Source: JAWKUK01 sp041398605 (lineage in GTDB: Bacteria > Planctomycetota > UBA1135 > GCA-002686595). Taken from it: a stretch of 64,000 nt of DNA. A program made the translations under genes and the position numbers. Below, piece after piece: positions 25,400 through 34,408 of this stretch. The notes under the pieces were generated by a model. The model saw only the letters and a list, made by a program, of their open reading frames with translations. It made no database searches and was not told the origin of the DNA. Every line of letters begins with the position of its first letter. The first letter of the stretch is position 1. The stretch lies in contig JAWKUK010000004.1 of the NCBI GenBank assembly GCA_041398605.1, forward strand, positions 372,001-436,000, in the 5' to 3' direction.

Positions 25400-25474
25400 G
25401 GCGTGCCGTGCAAGGGCGTGCCGGGCAAGGGTGTGCTGTGGAAGGGCTTGCCGGGCAAGGGCGTGCCGGGCGAC
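25400..25474 (+). repeat. Five 15-bp tandem repeats
   Basis: Units close to GGCGTGCCGGGCAAG run back to back, differing by one to four bases. In the frame of the following zinc-ribbon gene they would encode GVPCK, GVPGK, GVLWK, GLPGK, GVPGD. The likely start of that gene is downstream, so they are probably leader or intergenic sequence. Confidence 0.75.
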
Positions 25475-25525
25475 GGAGGCGCATCGGCCGCGGAATGTGT
25501 GTGCCGCGCGGAGCGCACACGACGG

Positions 25526-25531
25526 TACGCT
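25526..25531 (+). promoter_or_regulatory. Putative -10 of leaderless promoter
   Basis: TACGCT ends 6 nt before GTG 25538 and supports that start over earlier in-frame codons. Confidence 0.3.
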
Positions 25532-25537
25532 ACGCGC

Positions 25538-25735
25538 GTGCCGCGCCTCATCGAAGCGAAGACGTGCCCCCACTGCGGCGCCGCGCTGCCCAAGCCCGTG
25601 CCGCGCTCGTGTCCGGTCTGCGCCGGCTCGTTGCAGCAGCGCTTCCTCCGCGCGGGTTGCTTCAGCAGTGCGCCGATCTGCCTCGCGGCGCTCGTCGGGG
25701 TGTGGCAGCTCGTGGACACGGTCCTGCGCTGGTAG
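25538..25735 (+). CDS. Small zinc-ribbon membrane protein
   Basis: A 65-residue protein from GTG 25538. CPHCGAALP...RSCPVCAG forms a four-cysteine zinc ribbon at residues 10-30. A basic turn (QQRFLRAGCF) and one hydrophobic helix (SSAPICLAALVGVWQLVDTV) follow. The frame is open further upstream through the GVPGK-type repeats into mqnA, so a longer product cannot be excluded. Role unknown; zinc-ribbon/one-helix proteins of this kind are common and often unannotated. It lies between mqnA and the topoisomerase genes. Confidence 0.6.
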   Translation: MPRLIEAKTCPHCGAALPKPVPRSCPVCAGSLQQRFLRAGCFSSAPICLAALVGVWQLVDTVLRW

Positions 25736-25831
25736 GCGGACGTCCGGCCGCGCGCCGGCCCATGTCCGGGACCCGTGACCGGAATGCGACTTCGCTCGCG
25801 CGGCGCGCCGTCGCGCGGCCCATGGCGCAGC

Positions 25832-25861
25832 TTGTAACTGGTCGCGGCGACACCGTATCGT
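25832..25861 (+). promoter_or_regulatory. Possible promoter of topoisomerase A gene
   Basis: TTGTAA, 18 nt, TATCGT. It lies about 110 bp before ATG 25972, in a 236-bp gap with no gene. Weak match; the start of the transcript is inferred. Confidence 0.25.
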
Positions 25862-25971
25862 CGGCGGTCCGCAACCCTCGCCCGTCTACTCTGGTCCATG
25901 GGGCACCCCAGGGCCCGCTCTCCCGGAGGCCTCGACGCTTGGCCCGCAGCCGCTCGAAGAACGACAATACG

Positions 25972-28398
25972 ATGCTGGACACCGACGACGCCCCGAGCCG
26001 GGGCGGTAGCGGAGGCGACGGCGCCCAAGGCTCTGGCGGCGGCGCGAGCGGCAGCGGCGACTCAGGCGTCGCCCTGCACGAGGCGGCCCAGGTGCGCTAC
26101 CTCAACTATTCGCTCTCGGTCATCACGAGCCGGGCGCTGCCCGACGTGCGCGACGGCCTGAAGCCGGTGCAGCGGCGCATCCTCTACACGATGCTGCGCG
26201 AGCGGCTGCTGCCCGACGCAAAGCCGCGCAAGTGCGCCGGTGTCGTGGGCTCCGCGCTGCGCGACTTCCACCCGCACGGCGACACGGCGCTGTACGACGC
26301 GCTCGTGCGCCTCGCCCAGCCGTGGGCGATGCGGCACCGCCTCGTCGATGGGCACGGCAACTTCGGCTCGGTCGACGGGGACGCCGCGGCGGCCTACCGG
26401 TACACGGAGTGCCGCCTGGCGCCGCTCGCGTCGCCGCTGCTGGACGACATCAAGAACGACACCGTCCCCTTCCGGCCGAACTACGACAGCACGAACACCG
26501 AGCCGGTGGTGCTGCCCGCGCGCTACCCGAACCTGCTCGTCAACGGCGGCACGGGCATCGCGGTCGGGATGGCGACGAACATCCCGCCGCACAACCTCGG
26601 CGAGGTGCTGCGCGCGTGCCTCAAGCTGCTCGCGGAGCCGGAGATCCAGGACTATCGCCTCGTCGCGAACGACGCGGTGCAAGGGCCTGACTTCCCCACC
26701 GGCGGGCAAGTGATCACGTCGCGCGACGAGCTGCGCGAGATCTACAAGTCCGGCAGCGGCTCCATCAAGCTGCGCGCGACGGTCCTGAAGGACTCGAAGG
26801 CGACCACAAAGACGTCCAAGACGCTCGTCGTGACGAGCATCCCATACGCGGTCAACAAGTCCGCGCTCGTCGAGCAGATCGCGCAGATCGTGCTCGACCG
26901 CAAGATGCCGCTGCTGCTCGATGTGCGCGACCTCTCGACGGACGACATCCGGATCGAGCTCGAGCTGCGCGCGGACGCGGACGAGGCGAAGGCGCTGGCC
27001 TACCTCTACAAGCACACGCAGCTCCAAGTCAGCTTTGGCTACAACCTGACGTGCCTCGTGCCGACGGAGAACCCCGAGGTCGGCGCGCCCGCGCGCCTCG
27101 GCCTGAAGGAGATCCTGTGGCACTTCCTGCACTTCCGGCTCAGCGTCGTGACGCGCAGGCTCGAGAACGAGCTCGCCGGCCTCGAGAAGCGGATCCACAT
27201 CCTCGAGGGCTTCGCGCTCATCTTTGACGCGCTCGACGAGATCATTCGGATCATCCGTGCGTCCGAGGGCAAGGCGGACGCTGCGGCCAAGATCATGAAG
27301 CGGTTCGCCCAGCTCGACGAAGAGCAGACGGACGCGATCCTCGAGCTGAAGCTGTACCGGTTGGCGCGCCTCGAGATCAACCTCGTCACGGACGAGCTGA
27401 AGAAGAAGGCGAAGCGCGCGAAGGAGATCAGGAAGCTCTTGGAAGACGACACGGGCGACACGAACAAGTCGGGCCGCTGGGGCATCGTCCGCACAGAGCT
27501 GACCGAGGTCCTCGAAGCGCACGGCAAGGGCCCCGAGGCCAAGCGCCGCACGGTGATCGAAGCGCCGGAGGAAGAGGTCCAGTACGCCGAAGAGGACTTC
27601 ATCATCGCCGAGGACTGCCACGTGCTCGTCACGGCTGACGGTTGGATCAAGCGCCAGAAAGAGATCAAGGAGCCGTCGAAGTCACGGATCCGTGAGGGCG
27701 ACACGGTGCTCGCGTGTGTCGCGGGCTCAACGCGCGCGACGCTGGCCTTCTTCTCGAGCCACGGCGCGTGTTACACGTCGCGCTTCGTCGACATTCCGGC
27801 CTCGACCGGGCACGGCGAGCCGATCCAAAAGCTGTTCAAGCTGAAGGACGGCGAGCGCATCCTCTCCGTCGTCAGCTTCGACCCGCGCGCGCTCGCGGGC
27901 TCGATCGCCGAGGACCCGAAGAAGCCCGACCACTGCCCCGTGTTGCATGGGTTCGCCGCGACGAGCGATGGCTTCGCCCTGCGCTTCGGCCTCGACAAGT
28001 ACGCGGAGCCTTCGACGCGCTCCGGCCGCCGCTACGCCAAGCCTGCGGACGGCCACGTCGTCGTCAACATGTTCCCGCTGCACGGCACGGAGACGCTCCT
28101 GGCGATCAGCGAGGGCTGCCACGCGATGGTGTGCCCGGCGGACGAGGTGAATTACCTCGGCGGCCCGGGCAAGGGTGTCATGCTGATCAAGCTGGGCGAC
28201 AGCGACCGCTTGATCGGGGTGAAAGCGAGCACGGGCGACCGCGACCTCATGGTCGTCGAGACGAACCGCGGCGCGCAAAAGACCATCTCGACCGCGAAGT
28301 ACCGGATCACCGCCCGCGGCGGCAAGGGCACCGAGATCCAGAAGAACGGGCGTATTGCACGCATCGTGCTCGACCCAGTCAGTGCGCCCGTTCTCTAG
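25972..28398 (+). CDS. Type IIA DNA topoisomerase subunit A (ParC/GyrA-like)
   Basis: An 808-residue DNA-cleaving subunit. The first 35 residues are Gly/Ser-rich (GGSGGDGAQGSGGGASGSGD). The breakage-reunion domain follows: YSLSVITSRALPDVRDGLKP VQRR, HPHGDTALYDALVRLAQPW and AAAAYRYTECRLAPL, whose YRYTE contains the catalytic Tyr. ILEGFALIFDALDEIIRIIR and ILELKLYRLARLE are the coiled-coil gate. The C-terminal domain has beta-pinwheel-like blades rather than a full GyrA-box set. Together with the next gene it forms one enzyme; whether it is gyrase or topoisomerase IV cannot be settled without the genome's other copies. An upstream in-frame extension to 25033 is spurious. The stop lies inside a tandem repeat. 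Confidence 0.88.
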   Translation: MLDTDDAPSRGGSGGDGAQGSGGGASGSGDSGVALHEAAQVRYLNYSLSVITSRALPDVRDGLKPVQRRILYTMLRERLLPDAKPRKCAGVVGSALRDFHPHGDTALYDALVRLAQPWAMRHRLVDGHGNFGSVDGDAAAAYRYTECRLAPLASPLLDDIKNDTVPFRPNYDSTNTEPVVLPARYPNLLVNGGTGIAVGMATNIPPHNLGEVLRACLKLLAEPEIQDYRLVANDAVQGPDFPTGGQVITSRDELREIYKSGSGSIKLRATVLKDSKATTKTSKTLVVTSIPYAVNKSALVEQIAQIVLDRKMPLLLDVRDLSTDDIRIELELRADADEAKALAYLYKHTQLQVSFGYNLTCLVPTENPEVGAPARLGLKEILWHFLHFRLSVVTRRLENELAGLEKRIHILEGFALIFDALDEIIRIIRASEGKADAAAKIMKRFAQLDEEQTDAILELKLYRLARLEINLVTDELKKKAKRAKEIRKLLEDDTGDTNKSGRWGIVRTELTEVLEAHGKGPEAKRRTVIEAPEEEVQYAEEDFIIAEDCHVLVTADGWIKRQKEIKEPSKSRIREGDTVLACVAGSTRATLAFFSSHGACYTSRFVDIPASTGHGEPIQKLFKLKDGERILSVVSFDPRALAGSIAEDPKKPDHCPVLHGFAATSDGFALRFGLDKYAEPSTRSGRRYAKPADGHVVVNMFPLHGTETLLAISEGCHAMVCPADEVNYLGGPGKGVMLIKLGDSDRLIGVKASTGDRDLMVVETNRGAQKTISTAKYRITARGGKGTEIQKNGRIARIVLDPVSAPVL

Positions 28399-28476
28399 TG
28401 CGCCCGTTCTCTAGTGCGCCCGTTCTCTAGTGCGCCCGTTCTCTAGTGCACCCGTACTCCAGTGACCTCGACCTCC
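28381..28476 (+). repeat. 16-bp tandem repeats spanning the topoisomerase A stop codon
   Basis: Four perfect copies of AGTGCGCCCGTTCTCT (28381-28444) are followed by two decayed ones (AGTGCACCCGTACTCC; AGTGACCTCGACCTCC). The copy junction creates TAG; the first such TAG (28396-28398) is the stop codon. Because 16 is not a multiple of three, successive TAGs fall in all three frames. Confidence 0.9.
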
Positions 28477-28529
28477 GGTGATCCTCGGCCGCGTGCGAGC
28501 GCCCCCCGCCCGCCGCGCCTGGCGCGAAC

Positions 28530-30446
28530 ATGAGCTACAACGCCGACCAACTGACCGTCCTCCAGGGCCTCGAGGCCGTGCGCAAGCGCCCCGGTATGTA
28601 CATCGGCGGCGTCAACGCCGCGGGCCTGCACCACCTGGCGTGGGAGATCTTGGACAACTCCGTCGACGAGGCGATGAACGGCCACGCGACGGAGATCACG
28701 CTGACGCTGCACGCGAGCGGCGACACGATCACCGTCGCCGACAACGGACGCGGCATCCCGGTCGACAAGAACAAGCAGACGGGCAAGACCGGCCTCGAGC
28801 TCGTGCTGACAGAGCTGCACGCGGGCGGCAAGTTCCAGAACGACGGCAAGGGCAACTACAAGACGTCGGGCGGCCTGCACGGCGTCGGCGCTTCGGTCGT
28901 CAACGCGCTGTCCAAGAAGCTCGTCGCCGTCATCAAGCGCGATGGCGCGCAGTACAAGATGGAGTTCGCGGCGGGCCAGCCGACGACGAAGCTCCTGCGC
29001 GCCGCAGGGGACGGCAACGTGCGCGGGACAGGCACGGCCATCACCTTCACGCCGGACCCGAAGATCTTCCCGCGCATCGAGTTCAACCCCGAGACGATCA
29101 AGGCGCGCCTCGAGACGGTCAGCTTCCTGCACCGCGGCGTCAAGGTGACCTTCGCCGACGAGGTCAACAAGACGCGCCAGACGTTCCAGCACAAGAACGG
29201 CATCGTCGACTACCTCGGGCAGGTCCTCGAAGAGCGCAAGGCGCGGCCGATCCACGAGGCGGTGTTCCAGCTCGCCCGCGAGGGCAGCGAGCGCCTCGAG
29301 GTGTGCATGAAGTGGACAGAGTCCACGGACGAGCACGTCCGCAGCTACGTGAATGGCATCACGACGGCCGCCGGCGGCACCCACGAGAACGGCTTCCGCG
29401 CGGGCCTGATGAAGGCGGTGCGGAACTACATCGAGACCCACGACCTGACGCCGCGCGGCGTGAAGATCGGGCCCGAGGACATCCGTGAAGGGCTCGTCGC
29501 GATCCTGTCGGTCTTCATCGCGGACCCGCAGTTCCAAGGCCAGACGAAGGACCGCCTCAACAACAGCGAGGTCCAGGCATTTGTCGACGGCGCGGTCCGC
29601 CCGGCGCTGGAGCAGTGGCTCAACTCCAACACCACAGTCGCGGAGTCGATCGTCGCGCGCATCATCGCCGCGAGCCGCGCGCGCGCCGCGAGCCGCGCTG
29701 CGTCCGAATCGATCTCGCGCAAGAGCCCGACGAACCGGCTCATGCTGCCGGGCAAGCTCAGCGACTGCTCAGGGCGGTCGAAGAACGACACCGAGCTCTT
29801 CATCGTCGAAGGTGACTCGGCAGGCGGCAGCGCCAAGCAAGGCCGCGACCGCGCCCACCAAGCGATCCTGCCGCTGCGCGGCAAGGTGCTGAACACCGAA
29901 GACGCGGGCCTGAAGAAGGTCCTCGACAACAAGGAGCTCGCGGACCTCGTTACGGCCCTCGGGTGCGGCATCGGCCCGTCGTTCGACCTCGGCAAGCTGC
30001 GCTACCAGCGCATCGTGCTGCTCGCCGATGCCGACTCGGACGGCCACCACATCACGACGCTGCTGCTGACGTTCTTCTATCGACACCTGCCGCAGGTCAT
30101 CAACGGTGGGCGCCTCTACATCGCGCTGCCGCCGCTGTACCGGGTGGACATCGGCAAGGAGACGTACTGGGCCGCCGACGACGCGGACCGGCGGCGGATC
30201 CTGGCCACGCACGGCAACGCGCGCAGCGCGCCCCAGGTCACGCGCTTCAAGGGCCTCGGCGAGATGATGCCCAAGACGCTCTGGGACACGACGCTCAACC
30301 CGAAGACGCGCCGGATGCTGCGCGTGGACATCGCGGACGGCCTCCTGACCGACCGCGTGATGAACGAGCTGATGGGCAAGGACCCCGCCGCGCGCTTCCG
30401 CTTCATCATGGAGCGGGCCGAGGACGCCGACGAAGTCGACGTCTGA
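28530..30446 (+). CDS. Type IIA DNA topoisomerase subunit B (ParE/GyrB-like)
   Basis: A 638-residue ATPase subunit. The GHKL ATP site is complete: LEAVRKRPGMYIGG, WEILDNSVDEAMNGHA (catalytic Glu and metal Asn), TVADNGRGIPVD, and GGLHGVGASVVNALS. The TOPRIM metal site follows: ELFIVEGDSAGGSAKQGRDR and LLADADSDGHHI. VTRFKGLGEMMPKTLWDTT is the C-terminal contact with subunit A. Length (638) matches ParE or the short GyrB type without the E. coli insertion. It lies 131 bp after the A subunit, with the tandem repeat between them. Confidence 0.93.
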   Translation: MSYNADQLTVLQGLEAVRKRPGMYIGGVNAAGLHHLAWEILDNSVDEAMNGHATEITLTLHASGDTITVADNGRGIPVDKNKQTGKTGLELVLTELHAGGKFQNDGKGNYKTSGGLHGVGASVVNALSKKLVAVIKRDGAQYKMEFAAGQPTTKLLRAAGDGNVRGTGTAITFTPDPKIFPRIEFNPETIKARLETVSFLHRGVKVTFADEVNKTRQTFQHKNGIVDYLGQVLEERKARPIHEAVFQLAREGSERLEVCMKWTESTDEHVRSYVNGITTAAGGTHENGFRAGLMKAVRNYIETHDLTPRGVKIGPEDIREGLVAILSVFIADPQFQGQTKDRLNNSEVQAFVDGAVRPALEQWLNSNTTVAESIVARIIAASRARAASRAASESISRKSPTNRLMLPGKLSDCSGRSKNDTELFIVEGDSAGGSAKQGRDRAHQAILPLRGKVLNTEDAGLKKVLDNKELADLVTALGCGIGPSFDLGKLRYQRIVLLADADSDGHHITTLLLTFFYRHLPQVINGGRLYIALPPLYRVDIGKETYWAADDADRRRILATHGNARSAPQVTRFKGLGEMMPKTLWDTTLNPKTRRMLRVDIADGLLTDRVMNELMGKDPAARFRFIMERAEDADEVDV

Positions 30447-30481
30447 ACGCCGACGAAGGCGGCGTGAGACGCCCGACGCAG

Positions 30482-30507
30482 GCGAGCGGGCCGCGGCGCC
30501 CGCTCGC
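30482..30507. terminator. Hairpin between convergent topoisomerase B and radC genes
   Basis: GCGAGCGGG, 8-nt loop, CCCGCTCGC: nine perfect pairs. There is no T-run, so termination strength is uncertain; it could serve both strands. Confidence 0.5.
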
Positions 30508-30525
30508 TCATTCCGACAGGGTTCC

Positions 30526-31181
30526 TCACGGCGCGCTCGGGAGCGCGCCGCGCTCGCGCAGCGAGACCCAGCGTGCTTCGCTGGCTCCTTGCTGCCCTGC
30601 GGTTGGGTGCCCGAGGACGATGTGATCCAGGAGGGCACACCGAGGAGGCGGCCCGCCTCGGCCAGGCGGCGCGTGACCGCGATGTCCTCGGCGCTCGGCT
30701 CGGGGTCCCCCGACGGATGATTGTGCGCGACGATGATCGCCGCCACGGCCCGGCGCAGCGCCGGGCGGAACACCTCACGCGGGTGCACCGGCGCGGTCGT
30801 CAACGTCCCCATCGCCACCACGTCGTGCGATACGAGCGCGTGCCGCGCGTCGAGCGCGAGGGTATGAAAGGTCTCGACCTCCAGCCCGCGCACCTCCGGC
30901 GCCAGGAAGCGCGCGACTGCGGCAGGCCGGTCGAGCCGCGCGCGCCGCGGGCGCGCGTCGCGCTCGACCTCCCGCCCGAGGGCAAACGCCGCGGAGAGGC
31001 GCCGCGCCTCGACCGCGGAGAGCCCGCCTGCGACGCGCAGCGCGTCGGCGTCGAGGCGCGCGAGCACGCTCAGGGGGTGCGCCGCGAGCAGCGCGTTGAC
31101 CGTCGCGGATGCGTCGCCGCGCCCGCCAAGGACGGACGCGAAGAGGGACACCAACGCAACAGGACACGGGTGCAAGGCCAT
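30526..31181 (-). CDS. radC: RadC/JAMM-domain protein, frameshifted near 30633
   Basis: From ATG 31181 the protein starts with a helix-hairpin-helix region (VNALLAAHPLSVLARLDADA, VAGGLSAVEARRLSAAFALG) and continues into the JAMM-like domain: VVAMGTLTTAPVHPREVFRP and IIVAHNHPSGDPEPSAED, with the HxHPSGD metal motif. After LAEAGRLLGVP the frame breaks. The expected ending LLDHIVLGHPTAGQQG...WVSLRERGALPSAP is in another frame, reaching the TGA at 30528-30526. One missing C in CCCTCC (plus strand GGAGGG, 30631-30635) explains this. The usual N-terminal RPRERL block seems absent. The family's role in repair is doubtful; a metal-dependent hydrolase is inferred. A TTG at 31229 is an alternative start. 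Confidence 0.75.
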
Positions 31182-31278
31182 GTGCCCTGGACCGGCGGAG
31201 CCCAGCCCGGGTGACACGTCGGCGCGCAAATCCGCGCCAGCAGCGTGAGGCGCCGACGAGCGAAGCCGCCGGAGCGCC

Positions 31279-32970
31279 TCAGGAGAGGCCGGTGACGCGC
31301 CCGTCCGCGTCGACGTCGACGCGCTTGTAGCCCGGCGTGCGGCCGAGCCCCGGCATCGTCATGATCGACCCCGCGAGCACGACGACAAACCCCGCGCCCG
31401 CGGACAGGCGCGCCTCGCGGACGGGGAACGTGAACCCGCTCGGGCGCCCCTTCAACTTCGGATCATGCGAGAGGCTGTACTGCGTCTTGGCCACGCACAC
31501 AGGCAAGTGCCCAAAGCCCTGCTCTTCAAAGCGCGCGAGCGTCTTGCGCGCCGCGGGCTCGAACGAGACCGCGCTGGCGCCATAGACGCGCTTCGCGAGC
31601 GTCTCGATCTTCTTCGCGAGCGGATCCGAGTCCTCGTAGGCAAACCGGAAGTCGGCCTCACCGGACTCCGCCGCGGCGATGATCGCGCGGCCGATCGCCT
31701 CACCGCCGGCGCCGCCCTTGCCGTGCACTTCGCTGACCTCAGCGGCGCGCGCGCCGGCCGCCAGCGCGCGCTGGCGGATGACCTCGATCTCCGCCGGCGT
31801 GTCGCTCGGGAAGGTGTTGATCGCGACGACGACCGGGACACCGAAGGCGCGCACGTTGGCGATCTGCGCCTCCAGGTTCGCGCAGCCCGCCGTCACGGCC
31901 TCGACGTTCTCCTCGAAGAGCTCCTTCGGGAGCGGACCCGGCTTCAGGTCAAACGCCGGCGAGTGCGCCTTCATCGCCTTCACCGTGACGACGAGCAGCG
32001 CCGCGTCCGGCCGCATGCCTGACGCGCGGCACTTGATATCGAAGAACTTCTCGGCGCCCATGTCCGCCGCAAAGCCCGCCTCGGTGACGACATACTCGGC
32101 GAACTGCCGCGCGACGCGGTCGGCGACGATCGACGAGTTGCCGTGCGCGATGTTCGCGAACGGGCCGGTGTGGACGAACGCGAGGGTGCCCTCGGTCGTC
32201 TGCAGGATCGTCGGGTCGATCGCGCGCTCGAGGATCGCGGTCATCGCGCCCGCAACCTCGAGCTCTTCGGCGGTGACCGGCGCGCCCGAGCGCGACTCGC
32301 CGACCACGATGCGCCCGACCCGGCGGCGCACGTCCGCGAGGTCCTCGGCCATACCGAGCACGGCCATCACCTCAGACGCGGACGTGATGTCGAAGCCGGT
32401 TTGCGTCGGCACCCCGTCGGCCGAGCCGCCGAGCCCGGTGATGATGTTCCGCAAGGAGCGATCGTTGACGTCGAGCACACGCCGCCAAGTGACCTTGGAC
32501 GGGTGGATGTCGAACGGATTGTCGAGCAAGACCGACGCATCGATCGCCGCGGCGAGGAGGTTGTTCGCGGCGGTGACCGCGTGGAAGTCGCCGGTGAGGT
32601 GCAGGTTGAGCTCCTCCATCGGCACGACCTGGCTGTGCCCGCCCCCCGCTGCGCCGCCCTTGATGCCGAAGACCGGGCCCATGGAGGGCTGGCGGATCGT
32701 GCACACGGCGCGCTTGCCGAGCTTGTTGAGCGCGAGCGAGAGGCCGACCGTATGGACGGTCTTGCCCTCCCCCGCCGGGGTCGGGGTCACCGCGGTGACG
32801 AGGATCAACTTCGCGTTCTTGGCCGCCGGGCCGTCGGCGATCCGGTGGTCCACCTTCGCCATGTGGTGGCCGTAGGGCCGCAGCGCGGCGGCGGGGATGC
32901 CGTAGTCGGCGGCGACGTCCTGGATCGGACGCAGGGTCGTGTCACGGGCGATTTCGAGGTCGGTGCGCAT
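31279..32970 (-). CDS. fhs: Formate-tetrahydrofolate ligase
   Basis: A 563-residue cytoplasmic enzyme that makes 10-formyl-THF from formate, THF and ATP. ATG 32970 gives the family's usual length and opens MRTDLEIARD, as in homologues; earlier in-frame starts (33027, 33090) add a low-complexity leader. The ATP loop is VTPTPAGEGKTVHTVGLSLA. Other signatures are RQPSMGPVFGIKGGAAGGGH, EELNLHLTGDFHAVTAANNL, FANIAHGNSSIVADR and EVHGKGGAGGEAIG. TACCCT seven bases upstream suggests a leaderless promoter. It serves one-carbon metabolism. Divergent from the cysteine desulfurase gene. Confidence 0.95.
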   Translation of the reverse strand: MRTDLEIARDTTLRPIQDVAADYGIPAAALRPYGHHMAKVDHRIADGPAAKNAKLILVTAVTPTPAGEGKTVHTVGLSLALNKLGKRAVCTIRQPSMGPVFGIKGGAAGGGHSQVVPMEELNLHLTGDFHAVTAANNLLAAAIDASVLLDNPFDIHPSKVTWRRVLDVNDRSLRNIITGLGGSADGVPTQTGFDITSASEVMAVLGMAEDLADVRRRVGRIVVGESRSGAPVTAEELEVAGAMTAILERAIDPTILQTTEGTLAFVHTGPFANIAHGNSSIVADRVARQFAEYVVTEAGFAADMGAEKFFDIKCRASGMRPDAALLVVTVKAMKAHSPAFDLKPGPLPKELFEENVEAVTAGCANLEAQIANVRAFGVPVVVAINTFPSDTPAEIEVIRQRALAAGARAAEVSEVHGKGGAGGEAIGRAIIAAAESGEADFRFAYEDSDPLAKKIETLAKRVYGASAVSFEPAARKTLARFEEQGFGHLPVCVAKTQYSLSHDPKLKGRPSGFTFPVREARLSAGAGFVVVLAGSIMTMPGLGRTPGYKRVDVDADGRVTGLS

Positions 32971-32977
32971 CGCCCGG

Positions 32978-32983
32978 AGGGTA
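32978..32983 (-). promoter_or_regulatory. Putative -10 of leaderless fhs promoter
   Basis: On the minus strand TACCCT ends 7 nt before ATG 32970. Confidence 0.3.
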
Positions 32984-33080
32984 GCGACCGCGGCTGCGGC
33001 TGCCGCACGGGTCTCAAATGGATTCATCGGCCCCTGACCGAGCCGCCCACCCGGCCGCGCCATAACGTCTATCCAGGGCC

Positions 33081-33109
33081 TTAACTCCACAATGACCCTT
33101 CCCTAGACT
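33081..33109 (+). promoter_or_regulatory. Sigma70-like promoter of the cysteine desulfurase gene (leaderless)
   Basis: TTAACT, 17 nt, TAGACT, then 6 nt to ATG 33116. It is the best -35/-10 pair of the leaderless set and implies a transcript starting at the initiation codon. Confidence 0.5.
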
Positions 33110-33115
33110 GATGGC

Positions 33116-34300
33116 ATGCCCGCTCACCTCGACCAAAACGCCACGACCGCGGCGGCACCCGAGGCCGTGACCGCGATGCTGCCCTGGCTCGCCGCGCCCG
33201 CTGCGAACCCCTCGGCCGGGCACCCCGCCGGCAAGGCCGCGGCGGACGCCCTGCGCGCCGCGCGCGGCGAGGTCGCGCGCCTCTTCGGCGCCCGGCTCGC
33301 CAGCGAGGTCGTCTTCACCGCGGGCGGGACCGAGGCGATCAACGCCGCGGTGCACGCCGCGTGCGCGCGGACGCCCGGGCGGCGCAGGCTGATCACGAGC
33401 ACCGTCGAGCACAGCGCCACGAAGCGCGCGTACGACGTGCGCGCCGCCGCGGGGACCCACGACGTCGTCAAGATCGGGGTCGATGAGGAGGGGCGCCTCG
33501 ATCGCGCCGCCCTCTTCGCTGCGATCGATGCACACACGGCCTGCGTGAGCCTCATGCTGGCGAACAACGAGACCGGCGTGCTGTTTGACCTCGCCGGAGT
33601 CGCCGCCGCGTGCGAGGCCGTCGGCGCGACGTTCCACATCGACGCGGTGCAGGTGCCAGGGAAAGCGCCGGTCGATGTGTACGCGCTCGGGTGCCACATG
33701 GCGTCCATCTCCGGGCACAAGTTCCATGGGCCCCGCGGCACGGGCGCGCTCTTCGTGCGCGACGGGTTCCCGTTCGCCCCCACCGTCGTCGGCGGCCCAC
33801 AAGAGGGCGAACGGCGCGCCGGTACGGAGAACACGCCGGGCATCATCGGCCTCGGCGTCGCCGCGCGAATCGCGCGCGAGAAGGCGAGCGACGCGGCCGC
33901 GTGCGCCGCGCTCGCGGCCCGGCGGGACCGGCTCGAGGCCGGGCTCCTGGCGGCGCTCCCGGGCGCGCGGGTCAGCGGCGCCGCCGCGCCACGCGTCCCG
34001 AACACCTGCAACGTGACCTTCCGCTTCAGGGGGGACGGCGACGGCGCGCCTGACGCGGCGCCCGATTCGGCGCTCGTGCTCGCGCTCCTGTTCGAGGCCG
34101 GCGTCGAGGCCTCCGCCGGCTCGGCCTGCAGCGCCCTGAAGGTCGCCCCGTCCCCGGTGCTCCTGGCCATGGGACGCACCCCCGACGAGGCTGCCCGCGG
34201 GCTGAGGTTCTCGCTCTCCCACGGGACCACCGACGCTGAGATCGATGCGGCCTTGGCAGCGGTCCAGGGCGCAGTTGGAGCCTTGCAGGCGCTCGCTTGA
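33116..34300 (+). CDS. Cysteine desulfurase, NifS/IscS-like
   Basis: A 394-residue PLP enzyme taking sulfur from cysteine for Fe-S cluster or thio-modification pathways. LDQNATTAAAPEAV opens the fold. TSTVEHSATKRAYD (His stacking on PLP) and MLANNETGVLFDL follow. HIDAVQVPGKAPVDV carries the cofactor Asp, and SISGHKFHGPRGTGAL carries Lys202, the Schiff-base residue. The mobile sulfur-carrying loop is SAGSACSAL with Cys338. Usual length. No Fe-S assembly partner lies next to it, although a frataxin is encoded at 50608. Selenocysteine lyase activity is possible for this family but not indicated by sequence. Confidence 0.9.
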   Translation: MPAHLDQNATTAAAPEAVTAMLPWLAAPAANPSAGHPAGKAAADALRAARGEVARLFGARLASEVVFTAGGTEAINAAVHAACARTPGRRRLITSTVEHSATKRAYDVRAAAGTHDVVKIGVDEEGRLDRAALFAAIDAHTACVSLMLANNETGVLFDLAGVAAACEAVGATFHIDAVQVPGKAPVDVYALGCHMASISGHKFHGPRGTGALFVRDGFPFAPTVVGGPQEGERRAGTENTPGIIGLGVAARIAREKASDAAACAALAARRDRLEAGLLAALPGARVSGAAAPRVPNTCNVTFRFRGDGDGAPDAAPDSALVLALLFEAGVEASAGSACSALKVAPSPVLLAMGRTPDEAARGLRFSLSHGTTDAEIDAALAAVQGAVGALQALA

Positions 34301-34408
34301 GCCTCACGAGGGCGCCGGATCCACCCCCTGAACGCGATCCGCTAGACTGCTAGGTCGCCTGCTGCCGATAGAGCTTTGAGGTGGCACCTCCCGCCACCGT
34401 CCGCCCCA

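Noticed and set aside
25033..25971. N-terminal extension of the topoisomerase A subunit
   Set aside because: The extra 313 codons overlap mqnA and the zinc-ribbon gene and lack family similarity.
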